Shown here one piece after another: positions 20,701 through 30,775 of a DNA stretch of 64,000 nucleotides (position 1 is the first letter of the stretch; each line of letters begins with the position of its first letter). A program made the position numbers and the translations under genes. This DNA comes from Crambe crambe (lineage: Eukaryota; Porifera; Demospongiae; Poecilosclerida; Crambeidae), in assembly GCA_963924555.1 (NCBI GenBank), contig OZ004581.1:5061338-5125337 (forward strand). The letters are read 5' to 3'. The notes below the pieces were generated by a model. The model was not told the DNA's origin, made no database searches, and saw nothing but the letters and a program-made list of their open reading frames with translations.

Positions 20701-21150
20701 GGCCCCAATTTAGCCATAACACGTCCTGCTTCTTATAAATCAATCCAAGGAGATGGTAATTGTCTGTTCAGATCCCTTTCATACCTAATAACAGGCTCAT
20801 GTTGTCACTACAGAGAAGTCCGTGAAAGAATTATAGACCACATGCGAAATGTATTTGAGCCGGTTTATGTTAGTGATTATTTAAGGAGCACTAACATGGA
20901 CCAAGATGGGATTTGGGGGACTCATAATGAAATTACAACTCTCTCACATTTACTGAGAACCCCAATATATACTTTTGTGCCTGATTCACATAACTGGGTC
21001 AGAATAACTCCTGAGGCAATGGATCAGGACTTTATCATTCCAATGACGCAAAAGGCAATGTATTTAGAGAATCACAGGAATCATTTCAATGTGGTTATGA
21101 CTGTGAAACCAATCCCTAATATTAGTAGTGACCCTATCGAAATAGATTAA
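14800..21150 (+). CDS. Helitron Rep-helicase with two C-terminal OTU domains
   Basis: 2116 codons, unbroken. Order by residue: Cys-rich region (about 304-370, CCSCNMLFC and CTYC pairs); Rep/HUH nuclease with PHYHAVLW (His781, His783) and a Tyr-bearing YVSGYFTKYE; SF1 Pif1-like helicase with Walker A GVGGTGKS (1237-1244), LLVIDEVSM, LFVGDLLQLQP and YGVTIHKCQG; OTU 1 with GDGNC (Asp1783, Cys1786) and His1907; OTU 2 with GDGNC (Asp1985, Cys1988) and His2095. The two OTU units share the lead FHSVDxxWQxxAC, so they arose by internal duplication. Known: Rep nicks and joins for rolling-circle transposition and the helicase unwinds; OTUs are deubiquitinase-type Cys proteases found in some animal Helitrons. 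The frame is open upstream to the TAG at 14656, so the true start is probably 13975. Confidence 0.93.
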   Translation: MLQSFKDQHEKIALKMTAATSRRAASSIAATRLVNKVLQIRRHLAGSLLKMVRAINKLSISTESDLGEGSHCVHGEPYYYESSYVHNRPSIICIDEHGKYRLLDDKNTVEHVVPRSWKCNDTWTLSQSDLSCIIEFKSAFNESLQKIRKVLDECDECPNSKYAKVIIVPANEPDSNVVHYNSVELKGHSLICHIGSDCKSKLRILRAASTHYPVLRSFLKCVYSALNSHKNIASLDEAVHRGDFNSLMRDFEITFDDLFSNEVNLSHELESSFATCVLRRPDLEKHFQIEHAKVMAKYKKELEDYPQNPCCSCNMLFCLKQGSKITFSTELGNVWPDLKDFILKDDPNASKKTLFICTYCRSYLRSNKMPPRCVLNGLQTSPIPRELSVLDELSKQLIQRAKAFQTIVRLGTYTNKVPSYNSLKACKGNMFFLPLPLDKTLETLDGVEGSLANPELYIIVNSKPTKGNVVWRSLVDVNQVKAAIKKLKECNWLYKDVCDESVDSAAKEVIEVVSNTSSTVLEKASSSDIAGFQCYTLRDMNDKLSTKDDLQQYKMLSVQEEPLSSTQRHLDTMCFPVLFPDGNFGKYHPRQVPVSHSEYDKSRLWNSDSRFRKDPQYVFYLLKEKESRELKAGVYNLLKTSKSIPTTVTNILQKVTASDQKLEANLSTMFQSIRGTKQYWYRRKGELMCMLRELGPQSLFLTFSCAEYESPDIAEYLKIVNNVPDKYSINKLCTEDPVSVSRQFSHKFHAFFQAFIVKGEVLGPVEHFYWKKEYQARGAPHYHAVLWIKGAPIIGKDDPDVVLSWIQERITCHIPDKENNPELHHMVTRYQLHKCSDYCRKKRKRGSVFLTTCKFGFPRPERESAVINNVDSSCKKFQKIYEIARAPSEVRVNDYNPLLLLNWGANMDIQFVGDRDMVVSTYVSGYFTKYEHGHLQEQYEGITDDKSLCSKLFSIGRMVLKSRECGMHEAADHLSGDHLYEKSVAIQWVDVRMPHKRQRRVKTHAQLLKMESEDPDSENIFTHNFLSTYYPQRPDDLEDICLHDFIANYSWHETDHKGDRIYRKLNKPRLVNHKMFDPAKQENREDYYYSLILLFVPFRDEGALLRENETAEEAFNRLLPHSDDCSNYHRRLQTMLNAETKVRKINEARKAEIMKNLENKEHDNMQILGEAKHAMKDIQDMNQKMPDNLTLEQRENMLNADQKRVYDTIRNSLIHQKQHEEGQCLCDYKPFAMFVSGVGGTGKSFVIEAVKALVDSLWTSEGLKCAITAPTGLAAFNVGGVTIHRLFQLPIEHEGKEAGYWSLSKDAQKVMKTTLRSLKLLVIDEVSMVSSLNLTYVHMRMQEIFGEDHWYGGKNVLFVGDLLQLQPVNGNPVFEKMSRAAIVHKLGCIGSINIWKDCVRYDELTINERQKKDSQFSDILGKVRCGGLAKEILTILKERVINVPVVEKLVQLQESGKNPVCLFPTRKQCDVLNEEMLRNLESEVHVIPCADDVDETRSTAKWHQKAAKQLEKLNQDCNNTAGLEAVLKLAVGARVMLRRNIDVKAGLVNGAIGTVLGVFSERVSIKFDHLESTCDIEKIKGKFMVLKSYYVSRTQFPLILAYGVTIHKCQGLSLDCAIVDLSDKVFADGMAYVALSRVRSLNGLYLTAFDAQSIRVSKNCVAEVNRLRQLFRKDLPLYETPTACVSRKRKLTGTCDVEPQSKKICGPTTKKLQPEPKSKSARSQSRQKKVWPFKFHSVDEQWQRTACHSLNIIFKQKNTIFQGSGERPLTRPDMRRVKRVKGDGNCMFRALSLVVTGSEDQHHAIRTRIVEHMRSIAHLMLGHIKSHTGFNTCQNIDEYLQKSKMAECNTWGSDIELLCFAHLCKVCVFSYSTESSNWDRYGPNNVDRTITVDVTAKSIYLFHPSGHYDVVGSTLKPPNSTPDWLEQSRNTEVWNDLRFHSVDSEWQLEACNLLGLPLHGPNGVSPGGPNLAITRPASYKSIQGDGNCLFRSLSYLITGSCCHYREVRERIIDHMRNVFEPVYVSDYLRSTNMDQDGIWGTHNEITTLSHLLRTPIYTFVPDSHNWVRITPEAMDQDFIIPMTQKAMYLENHRNHFNVVMTVKPIPNISSDPIEID

Positions 21151-21344
21151 GACAAAAGAGATAATTATTCACTTAAAGCTTGAATAAATCAATGTGCTAT
21201 GTACTTCTCTCCCAAGTGCAGGAGTAAATTGATGACTTTGAGAAGAGAGAGAACGATGAAAATCTCAAGTTCATCCTCGTATCCTTATTAAAGAGATATG
21301 CAACTGTTGTTGCAGTGTAATCAGTGGCAAGTAGACCTCAAATT

Positions 21345-21485
21345 GTAACAGTCACGTTTGTACATGCTGGGTGTTGTGTACCCAGCTCGTGACTTGCACA
21401 TGCATCTAAGCATGTGTCAGGTGTTGTGTACCTGATTATGTCATGTTTGTACATGCCAGGTGTTGTGTACCTGAGCTCATGACAA
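21345..21485 (+). repeat. Three tandem units with small hairpins 3' of the Helitron ORF
   Basis: Near-copies of CAGGTGTTGTGTACCTG (or TGGGTGTTGTGTACCCA), each a 5-bp stem with a 7-base loop, are spaced about 50 bases apart. They lie 200-330 bases after the stop codon and could be transcript-end or Helitron subterminal structures. Confidence 0.5.
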
Positions 21486-21967
21486 AAAAAAAGGCAATTT
21501 AAGAACTACACATTGCCACTGTTAATTATTATATAAGTTAAAATTAGCATGGGTATGCCATGCTGACGAGCTGAAACAACAGTGAAACAAAACGATCCAA
21601 GATTAAAATCTGGGTCATTTTGTCCATGGCTCCCTGTTAATGTTAGTGTATGTATGTATGCTTTTGTCTACTTTATGCAGGTGTGATTCAACGACTATAA
21701 CGGATAGAAAAAAGTTTTGAATGGGTATTTCCAACATATTTATTAATGCCCACCTAATGGCTAGGACCATAAATTGAAGGGGAGGCAGGGGGAAATGATC
21801 AGTTTTACACACTTAGCTAGAAAACGTATCCTGTTGCTATATACTATTGTTAGTATCCATGGTTTCAGCAAAAAAATGTTTACCGTAGCATTAGGGAACA
21901 TAAAATTTAAAGATTTAAAGATTTAAGGATTTACCATGTACAAAATGAGCTGTCTACGTACATTACA

Positions 21968-22440
21968 GCTAAGTATAACTCCTGAGGCAATGGATTAGGA
22001 CTTTATCATTCCAATAACACAAAAGGAATCACAGGAATCATTTCAATGTGGTTATGACTGTGAAACCAATCCCTAATGCTAGTAGTGACCCTATCGAAAT
22101 CGATTGACAGAAGAAATAATTGTTCACTTAAAGCTATGTACTTGAATAAATCAATGTGCTATGTACTTCTCTCCCAAGTGCAGGAGTAAATTGATGACTT
22201 TGAGAAGAGAGAGAATGATGAAAACCTCAAGTTCATCCTCGTATCCTTATTAATGCTATTGTATATGTATCTAAATGCGATTCTACTACTATAACAGTGA
22301 ATAGTATTTCTTAATGCCCACCTAGCTAATGGCTAGGACCTTAAATTGAAAGGGACGGTTAGTCTAACAGGATTGATCAGAAACCTCACTTGTAAAACTT
22401 ATCCTGTTGTTAGTATCCATGGTTTGAAAAAAAAAAATTG
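21968..22440 (+). repeat. Duplicate of the Helitron 3' coding end and trailer
   Basis: 21968-22250 repeats about 21000-21290 (the last 50 codons plus trailer) and 22290-22440 repeats about 21735-21890, with a few percent change and small gaps. The coding part is already broken here. It may be a relic of a second Helitron copy in tandem, or a local duplication. Confidence 0.75.
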
Positions 22441-22703
22441 TTGCATTACTATGGTTACTGTTAAATTTTGGGTGTGTATCATTTGGAGTACTGGACAGTG
22501 TGGCTCAAACCACTACAATTATTCATGTATGGTAGTACTTGTACTACAAGTATATTGTTCTCATTTACTGCTGGCCTGCTAGACTTAGTGACTCCATGGT
22601 AAAAATTAACCCTCTTATACCTACATGCAGGGGTTAACATGTATACTGAATGATTTCTATTTAAGCAAGCATGTTGTGCTAAATGTATCATTTCTGGCTA
22701 AAT

Positions 22704-23152
22704 ATGGACAACGAAGGTTAGTAGTTATTGGATCTACACATTTTCAATTCTTCATGCTTTCTATATCAATATAGACTCAAATAATGAGAGCGGCAGCCAT
22801 TCAGGTAAAATTAATAATTTGTTGTAGTTATCGTTTTCATTTAATTACAGCATTGTTGTGTTTATTACATTGATCATTGCTTTTGTAGGAAACAAAGAAA
22901 ATACTGAAAAAGAAGATCGAGAAATACCCCCAAAGAAAAAAAGTAAGTAGTATTCACCTTCTTCCATAATAGCTGCTTCACAAAATTGGAATCAAGTAGT
23001 TTGCAGATATTGGTTGAGGGGGAAATGTAAATTTGGTGAAAAATGTGTCTATAAACGTAAGTTTAAGGCTATAGCTGTCTCTATAATACTAATTTTCCTA
23101 CTCTCTTTACCCTACAGATTCAGCTAGTTTCCCCCAAAAAGAGCTGGAATAA
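22704..23152 (+). CDS. Tiny five-exon CCCH zinc-finger gene, possible Helitron cargo
   Basis: Exons 22704-22716, 22775-22804, 22889-22942, 22997-23056 and 23118-23152 join with all introns in phase 1 and give about 63 residues from ATG to TAA. An acidic linker with PPKKK is followed by a finger with spacing C-x7-C-x5-C-x3-H (CRYWLRGKCKFGEKC, then VYKH); the His codon is split across the last intron. The pattern matches Makorin/RNA-binding type CCCH fingers. Exon 4 has a tandem acceptor (CAAGTAG) that would add or drop one residue. It lies between the Helitron ORF and its 3' palindrome, so it may be captured cargo or an accessory gene. No single exon is long enough to show up in an ORF search. 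Confidence 0.72.
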
Positions 23153-23713
23153 AAAAAGAATATTACATATTTAAAAAAGTTGACAAACTAATAATAGAAA
23201 AAAAATAAGTATGTAGCTACAATTATTATAAAAAAATTATGTACAATTATTAATCCATCGAAATGCTGTAGCACCTAGCTAGCTAGCTAGCTAGCAACAA
23301 GCATGGACATGCCTAGCTTAAAATGATTATGCAGAGAAGGAGAATACAGCTGGCCATGGCATGCACCAGCCAGCTAGCTTGCTAGCAATTGCGGAGGAGG
23401 GCAGTAGAGCTCTGTTGCACATGCACCAAAAATTTGAAATTCCCGCGGAATCTTGCAAAATGCTGAGTGTGCATTCTCTTGCTTGTGCCTTGAAAAATCT
23501 CACTCGAGAAGGTTAATTGTACACCAAAGGTAGTCACCAGTCAGCTCTTGAAGTCCAAATTCGAGTGTAATTTCAAAAGTTCAACAGTACGCATGCGTAG
23601 TAGTCAGTTTACGGGCCCGGGCTGTTGCAAAACTATGACGGTGTATGATATCACAGCATGTAACTACGCGAATGAGCATGCGCTTAGAGCACTCTAAGAA
23701 AAAAGGATGGAAA
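23153..23713. other. Non-coding tail of the Helitron
   Basis: AT-rich trailer, a CTAG run near 23276-23294, then unremarkable sequence. No gene seen. Confidence 0.5.
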
Positions 23714-23946
23714 CAAGTAAGTGCAAAAAATTTCCTCTAAATAAAAATGTTATGTAGGGATGGCTCTAAAATCTATGAATCGCAGCCTCGTATCGAAACA
23801 ATCACTACATTTACAACTGCCAATAGCTAGCTGTAGGCAGTGGATGTAAATGTAGTGATTGTTTCGATACGAGGCTGCGATTCATAGATTTTAGAGCCAT
23901 CCCTACATAACATTTTTATTTAGAGGAAATTTTTTGCACTTACTTG
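23714..23946. repeat. Helitron 3' terminal palindrome
   Basis: Arms of about 110 bases run from CAAGTAAGTGCAAAAAATTT inward and back, with a loop of about 12 bases. Each arm has a GTAGGGATGGC box about 45 bases from the end; the inner edge has a near copy of it. It ends TTACTTG before TAATAATAA. The same design closes the short units. Confidence 0.85.
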
Positions 23947-23981
23947 TAATAATAATAATAAGGATAATAATAATAATAAGA

Positions 23982-25418
23982 TCGACGTACCGACTTACTG
24001 GCTATAGTCATCAAAATTCTGCTTTGGCCATCTGTTAGAGCGGCACCTAGAGGCTGATCTTTTGCTATTAGTTTTGACTAAGGCTCTACTTCACTATTCG
24101 ATAGCACTCGGAACACAGCTTCTACGCCATTTTGAAGGGGGCGGGGCTTATGGGCGGAGCCACGTAAGCTTAAGTTTAGCTATAGCCAAGGTCTTCATTC
24201 ATTATCTGAGATGTTCCAGTCACTCCTTGCTGAATTACAGTACAGATGCTCATCCTATAGTAGCATTATAGCCAGTACTTGGCTGTAGTGTAGTCAGCTC
24301 ACTTCACCATGCCGTGTACATGTCATTTACATTGCTGTTGCTGTAAAGTTTTATATCAACAAAACTTAAATAGCTAAACAAATTCTTCAACCAGAGACAC
24401 TGTATGTACCTACAAAAGAGGTTTATGTAGAGCTGGCTTTGTATAGTACTGTACTGTAGCCTTCCTCATTCAACTTCAAGCACTAAGAAAAAGGATAGAA
24501 ACAAGTGAGCGTAAAAAATAAAAAGGTTAAGTAGGGATAGCCTAAAATCTAGCTGGGCTATCTATAATGTGCTGCAGCCTCGTATGAAAAAAATCTTCGC
24601 GATATTACCTCATAAAAGGGGTGGGGCAATTAATAGCAGTTCTCCTCATATAACACCTGCACAGGATGTGGCCATTTGATTGCATCCACTATTATGATCA
24701 CTACACCAAATGCATAAACTCCCCATACTCCTCCCTCAAGCAAGACATACGTACCATCTCAATAATTATTTCAGTGATCACATATGTAACAATTAGCTAA
24801 TGCTGTTCACTTTTTAAAATGTTCACTCCTTTCAGTACTCCATTACACTGCAGATGATCATCCTTCAAACTCTCCTCCCTCAACAGAATGAAATACTGAT
24901 CATTAAATTTAGTTCAATCAAGGAAGCCTTTAGTGTCTATCAATTTTCATAATCACAAAGAAAAAGAATGCAAACAAGTGAATGCAAAAAATTTCTTCGA
25001 AATAAAAATGTGAAGTAGGGATGCTATTATAACTGCAGCTTCATTATGAAAACCAAGTACTGCAGCATCGAAGCAGTATGGCCCAAAAATCTAGCTGGAA
25101 TATGTATTATAACTGCATGCAAGAGAGTGAACTTAGTGAAGTGACCCTTACCCATCATCAAGTACAAGATACTATTCCTACTTCACTCCCATGATCAGGC
25201 CAAGGGAGTGAAGTAGGAATAGTATCTCGTACTTGATGATGGGTAAGGGTCACTTCACTAAGTTCACTCTCTTGCATGCAGTTATAATACATATTCCAGC
25301 TAGATTTTTGGGCCATACTGCTTCGATGCTGCAGTACTTGGTTTTCATAATGAAGCTGCAGTTATAATAGCATCCCTACTTCACATTTTTATTTCGAAGA
25401 AAATTTCTGCATTCACTT

Positions 25419-25419
<1 letters not shown>
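23982..25419 (+). mobile_element. Non-autonomous Helitron-family unit 1
   Basis: It starts TCGACGTACCGAC like the autonomous element and ends in a palindrome (24975-25419) closing with TTCACTTG less the first T in part. Half of an older palindrome type remains at 24500-24610, followed by new sequence and a second palindrome type. Flanked by (TAA)n on both sides. No coding capacity. Confidence 0.8.
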
Positions 25420-25453
<34 letters not shown>

Positions 25454-25457
25454 CAGA

Positions 25458-26354
25458 TCGACGTACCGACTTACTGGCTATAGTCATCAAAATTCTGCTT
25501 TGGCCATCTGTTAGAGCGGCACCTAGAGGCTGATCTTTTGCTATTAGTTTTGACTAAGGCTCTACTTCACTATTCGAGCACTCGGAACACTAGCTAATCT
25601 TTCGACGCCATTTTGAAGCGCACGTCGGTAGGGGGCGGGGCTTATGGGCGGAGCCACGTAAGCTTAGCTAGCTAGCTACGTCTTCGTTTAGCTAGCTATT
25701 ATTCTTATCTGATGATGTTCCAGTCACTCCTTGCTGAATTGCAGTACAGATGCTCATCTTATAGTAGTATTAATATAGCCAGTACTTGCTGTAGTGTAGT
25801 CAGCTCACTTCACCATGCCATGCACATGTCATTAAGCTACATTGCTGTTGCTGTAAAGTTTTTTATATTATTAAATAATAGACAAAACTTCAACCAGAGA
25901 CTGTGTATGTACCTACAAAAGAAAAAGATAAGTTTTATGTAGAGCTGGCTTTGTATAGTACTGTACTGTAGACTCGTGTCAAATTAATAATCACTGCATG
26001 CATACTCTCAGTTGAAGTGACAGTCAATACTGCCACTCAATTCTTTACATACACAACTTACATTCAACTTCAAGCACTAAGAAAAAAGGATAGAAACAAG
26101 TGAATGCAAAAAATTTCTTCTAAATAAAAAGGTTAAGTAGGGATAGCTTAAAATCTAGCTGGGCTATATAATGTACTGCAGCCTCGTATGAAAACAATCC
26201 CTACTTTTACAACTGCCATAGCTAGCTATAGGTAGTGGATGTAAATGTAGGGATTGTTTTCATACGAGGCTGCAGTACATTATATAGCCCAGCTAGATTT
26301 TAAGCTATCCCTACTTAACCTTTTTATTTAGAAGAAATTTTTTGCATTCACTTG
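25458..26354 (+). mobile_element. Non-autonomous Helitron-family unit 2
   Basis: 897 bp, same 5' end as the autonomous Helitron. Its 3' palindrome (26097-26354) is of the same type as the autonomous one, with TAGGGATAGC boxes and the end CATTCACTTG. Flanked by (TAA)n. Confidence 0.82.
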
Positions 26355-26392
26355 TAATAATAATAATAATAATAAGGATAATAAATATCAGA

Positions 26393-27239
26393 TCAACGCC
26401 CCGACTTACTGGCTATAGTCATCAAAATTCTGCTTTGGCCATCTATTAGAGCGGCACCTAGAGGCTGATCTTTTGCTATTAGTTTTGACTAAGGCTCTAC
26501 TTCACTATTCGATAGCACTCGGCACTAGCTAATCTTTCTACGCCATTTTGAAGCGCACGTCGGTAGGGGGCGGGGCCTATGGGCGGAGCCACGAAAACTT
26601 CAAACTGTTCAGTAGCTCTGCTAGCTATAGAGGCTTAGGTCTTCAGTTTAATCGTTTAGCTAGCTATTTATTCTTATCTGATGATGTTCCAGTCACTCCT
26701 TACTGAATTACAGTACAGATGCTCATCCTATAGTAGTATTATAGCCAGTACTTGGCTGTAGTGTAGTCACCATGCTCATTTACATTGCTATTGCTGATAT
26801 TCAATAGCTAATAGACAAAACTGAATAGCTAAACAAATTCTTTAACCAGTGACCCTACAAAAGAAAAAGATAAGGTTTATGTAGAGCTGGCTTTGTACTG
26901 TACTGTAGCTTCATCACTGCATACTCTCAGTTGAAGTGACAGTCAATGCAAGCACTAAGAAAAAGGATGGAAACAAGTAAGCACAAAAAATTTCTTCTAA
27001 ATAAAAAGGTTAAGTAGGGATAGCCTAAAATCTAGCTGGGCTATGTAATGTACTGCAGCCTAGCTCGTATGAAAACAATCCCTACTTTTACAACTGCCGT
27101 AGCTAGCTATAGGTAGTGGATGTAAATGTAGGGATTGTTTTCATACGAGCTAGGCTGCAGTACATTACATAGCCCAGCTAGATTTTAGGCTATCCCTACT
27201 TAACCTTTTTATTTAGAAGAAATATTTTGTGCTTACTTG
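26393..27239 (+). mobile_element. Non-autonomous Helitron-family unit 3
   Basis: 847 bp; the 5' end has drifted to TCAACGCCCCGAC. The 3' palindrome ends GCTTACTTG. Internal sequence is like units 1 and 2 with gaps. Confidence 0.8.
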
Positions 27240-27249
27240 TAATAATAAT

Positions 27250-27480
27250 CAGAGAGTGCGGTAGCACTCTCTAAGTAGGGATGGCAGGTCAAAGTCCATA
27301 GGACAGTATAAACTAAAAACTCTTCTTTCTCTTCTACCCTTACTCTACAGGTTCTCAGAAGGCTACAGTGAATTATTATATCTACAAAGAAGAGAGGAGA
27401 ATGTTCAAAAGCCAAAAATTCATTCGCCAACATAAGAAAAAAACGAGTTCTAAAATTGACTTTTCGTTCTTTTTCTTTAT
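27250..27480. repeat. Single 230-bp hairpin unit between two Helitron units
   Basis: A copy of the unit of the 11700-12975 array, with CAGAGAGTGC hairpin start and TTCTTTTTCTTTAT end, set between TAA runs. Confidence 0.85.
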
Positions 27481-27508
27481 AATAATAAGGATAATAATAA
27501 TAATAAGA

Positions 27509-28963
27509 TCGACGTACCGACTTACTGGCTATAGTCATCAAAATTCTGCTTTGGCCATCTGTTAGAGCGGCACCTAGAGGCTGATCTTTTGCTATTAGTT
27601 TTGACTAAGGCTCTACTTCACTATTCGATAGCACTCGGAACACAGCTGCTAATCTTTCTACGCCATTTTGAAGGGGGCGGGGCTTATGGGCGGAGCCACG
27701 TAAGCTTAAGTTTAGCTATAGCCAAGGTCTTCATTCATTATCTGATGATGTTCCAGTCACTCCTTGCTGAATTACAGTACAGATGCTCATCCTATAGTAG
27801 CATTATAGCCAGTACTTGGCTGTAGTGTAGTCAGCTCACTTCACCATGCCGTGTACATGTCATTTACATTGCTGTTGCTGTAAAGTTTTATATCAACAAA
27901 ACTTAAATAGCTAAACAAATTCTTCAACCAGAGACACTGTATGTACCTACAAAAGAGGTTTATGTAGAGCTGGCTTTGTATAGTACTGTACTGTAGCCTC
28001 CCTCATTCAACTTCAAGCACTAAGAAAAAGGATAGAAACAAGTGAGCGTAAAAAATAAAAAGGTTAAGTAGGGATAGCCTAAAATCAAGCTGGGCTATCT
28101 ATAATGTGCTGCAGCCTCGTATGAAAAAAATCTTCGCGATATTACCTCATAAAAGGGGTGGGGCAATTAATAGCAGTTCTCCTCATATAACACCTGCACA
28201 GGATGTGGCCATTTGATGGCATCCACTATTATGATCACTACACCAAATGCATAAACTCCCCATACTCCTCCCTCAAGCAAGACATACGTAGCTACCATCT
28301 CAATAATTATTTCAGTGATCACATATGTAACAATTAGCTAATGCTGTTCACTTTTTAAAATGTTCACTCCTTTCAGTACTCCATTACACTGCAGATGATC
28401 ATCCAAACTCTCCTCCCTGAACAGAATGAAATACTGATCATTAAATAAATTTAGTTCAATCAAGGAAGCCTTTAGTGTCTATCAATTTTCATAATCACAA
28501 AGAAAAAGAATGCAAACAAGTGAATGTAAAAAATTTCTTCGAAATAAAAATGTGAAGTAGGGATGCTATTATAACTGCAGCTTCATTATGAAAACCAAGT
28601 ACTGCAGCATCGAAGCAGTATGGCCCAAAAATCTAGCTGGAATATGTATTATAACTGCATGCAAGAGAGTGAACTTAGTGAAGTGACCCTTACCCATCAT
28701 CAAGTACAAGATACTATTCCTACTTCACTCCCTTGGCCCTTGATCATGGGAGTGAAGTAGGAATGGTATCTTGTACTTGATGATGGGTAAGGGTCACTTC
28801 ACTAAGTTCACTCTCTTGCATGCAGTTGTAATACATATTCCAGCTAGATTTTTGGGCCATACTGCTTCGATGCTGCAGTACTTGGTTTTCATAATGAAGC
28901 TGCAGTTATAATAGCATCCCTACTTCACATTTTTATTTCGAAGAAATTTTTTACATTCACTTG
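27509..28963 (+). mobile_element. Non-autonomous Helitron-family unit 4
   Basis: 1455 bp, nearly identical to unit 1 including the leftover half palindrome and the second palindrome type, so units 1, 4 and 5 are recent copies of one variant. Confidence 0.82.
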
Positions 28964-28987
28964 TAATAATAATAATAATGTATAAGA

Positions 28988-30439
28988 TCGACGTACCGAC
29001 TTACTGGCTATAGTCATCAAAATTCTGCTTTGGCCATCTGTTAGAGCGGCACCTAGAGGCTGATCTTTTGCTATTAGTTTTGACTAAGGCTCTACTTCAC
29101 TATTCGATAGCACTCGGAACACAGCTGCTAATCTTTCTACGCCATTTTGAAGGGGGCGGGGCTTATGGGCGGAGCCACGTAAGCTTAAGTTTAGCCATAG
29201 CCAAGGTCTTCATTCATTATCTGATGATGTTCCAGTCACTCCTTGCTGAATTACAGTACAGATGCTCATCCTATAGTAGCATTATAGCCAGTACTTGGCT
29301 GTAGTGTAGTCAGCTCACTTCACCATGCCGTGTACATGTCATTTACATTGCTGTTGCTGTAAAGTTTTATATCAACAAAACTTAAATAGCTAAACAAATT
29401 CTTCAACCAGAGACACTGTATGTACCTACAAAAGAGGTTTATGTAGAGCTGGCTTTGTATAGTACTGTACTGTAGCCTCCCTCATTCAACTTCAAGCACT
29501 AAGAAAAAGGATAGAAACAAGTGAGCGTAAAAAATTTCTTCAAATAAAAAGGTTAAGTAGGGATAGCCTAAAATCTAGCTGGGCTATCTATAATGTGCTG
29601 CAGCCTCATATGAAAAAAATCTTCGCAATATTACCTCATAAAAGGGGTGGGGCAATTAATAGCAGTTCACCTGCACAGGATGTGGCCATTTGATGGCATC
29701 CACTATTATGATCACTACACCAAATGCATAAACTCCCCATACTCCTCCCTCAAGCAAGACATACGTACCATCTCAATAATTATTTCAGTGATCACATATG
29801 TAACAATTAGCTAATGCTGTTCACTTTTTAAAATGTTCACTCCTTTCAGTACTCCATTACACTGCAGATGATCATCCTTCAAACTCTCCTCCCTCAACAG
29901 AATGAAATACTGATCATTAAATAAATTTAGTTCAATCAAGGAAGCCTTTAGTGTCTATCAATTTTCATAATCACAAAAAAAAAGAATGCAAACAAGTGAA
30001 TGCAAAAAATTTCTTCGAAATAAAAATGTGAAGTAGGGATGCTATTATAACTGCAGCTTCATTATGAAAACCAAGTACTGCAGCATCGAAGCAGTATGGC
30101 CCAAAAATCTAGCTGGAATATGTATTATAACTGCATGCAAGAGAGTGAACTTAGTGAAGTGACCCTTACCCATCATCAAGTACGAGATACTATTCCTACT
30201 TCACTCCCTTGGCCCTTGATCATGGGAGTGAAGTAGGAATAGTATCTCGTACTTGATGATGAGTAAGGGTCACTTCACTAAGTTCACTCTCTTGCATGCA
30301 GTTATAATACATATTCCAGCTAGATTTTTGGGCCATACTGCTTCGATGCTGCAGTACTTGGTTTTCATAATGAAGCTGCAGTTATAATAGCATCCCTACT
30401 TCACATTTTTATTTCGAAGAAATTTTTTGCATTCACTTG
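28988..30439 (+). mobile_element. Non-autonomous Helitron-family unit 5
   Basis: 1452 bp, same variant as units 1 and 4. Followed directly by the last 47 bases of a hairpin unit (30440-30486) and TAA repeats. Confidence 0.82.
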
Positions 30440-30504
30440 TTAAGAAAAAAACGATGTCTAAAATTGACTTTTGTTCTTTTTCTTTAATAATAATAATAAT
30501 AAGA

Positions 30505-30775
30505 TCGACGTACCGGCTTACTGGCTATAGTCATCAAAATTCTGCTTTGGCCATCTGTTAGAGCGGCACCTAGAGGCCGATCTTTTGCTATTAGTTTTGA
30601 CTAAGGCTCTACTTCACTATTCGAGCACTCGGAACACTAGCTAATCTTTCGACGCCATTTTGAAGCGCACAAAGGTAGGGGGCGTGGCTTATGGGCGGAG
30701 CCACGTAAGCTTCTTAAGCTAGGTATCTGATGATGTTGCAGTCACTCCTTGTTGAATTACAGTTGCTCATCTTAT
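30505..30775 (+). mobile_element. Cut Helitron-family unit 6
   Basis: Only the first 270 bases are present; a hairpin unit begins at 30776. A shorter scrap of the same 5' end (ATCGATGTACCGA) is at 31241-31253. Confidence 0.75.

Larger units (their letters stand above)
13010..23946 (+). mobile_element. Autonomous Helitron, about 10.9 kb
   Basis: 5' end: A followed by TCGACGTACCGAC at 13010, matching the first 100 bases of the short units at 23982, 25458, 27509, 28988 and 30505. 3' end: a palindrome (23714-23946) ending TTACTTG then T, matching the units' 3' ends. Insertion between A and T with a 5' TC is Helitron style; the terminal CTTG departs from the usual CTRR. Contents: a coiled 13-residue-repeat ORF, Rep-helicase-OTU-OTU, a duplicated 3' segment and a CCCH gene. 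The 3' limit is inferred from the shared palindrome. Confidence 0.7.

Noticed and set aside
27589-29304. Repeated 78-codon frames beginning MLLVLTKALLHY
   Set aside because: Identical because the Helitron-family units are copies; the frame is broken in other units.
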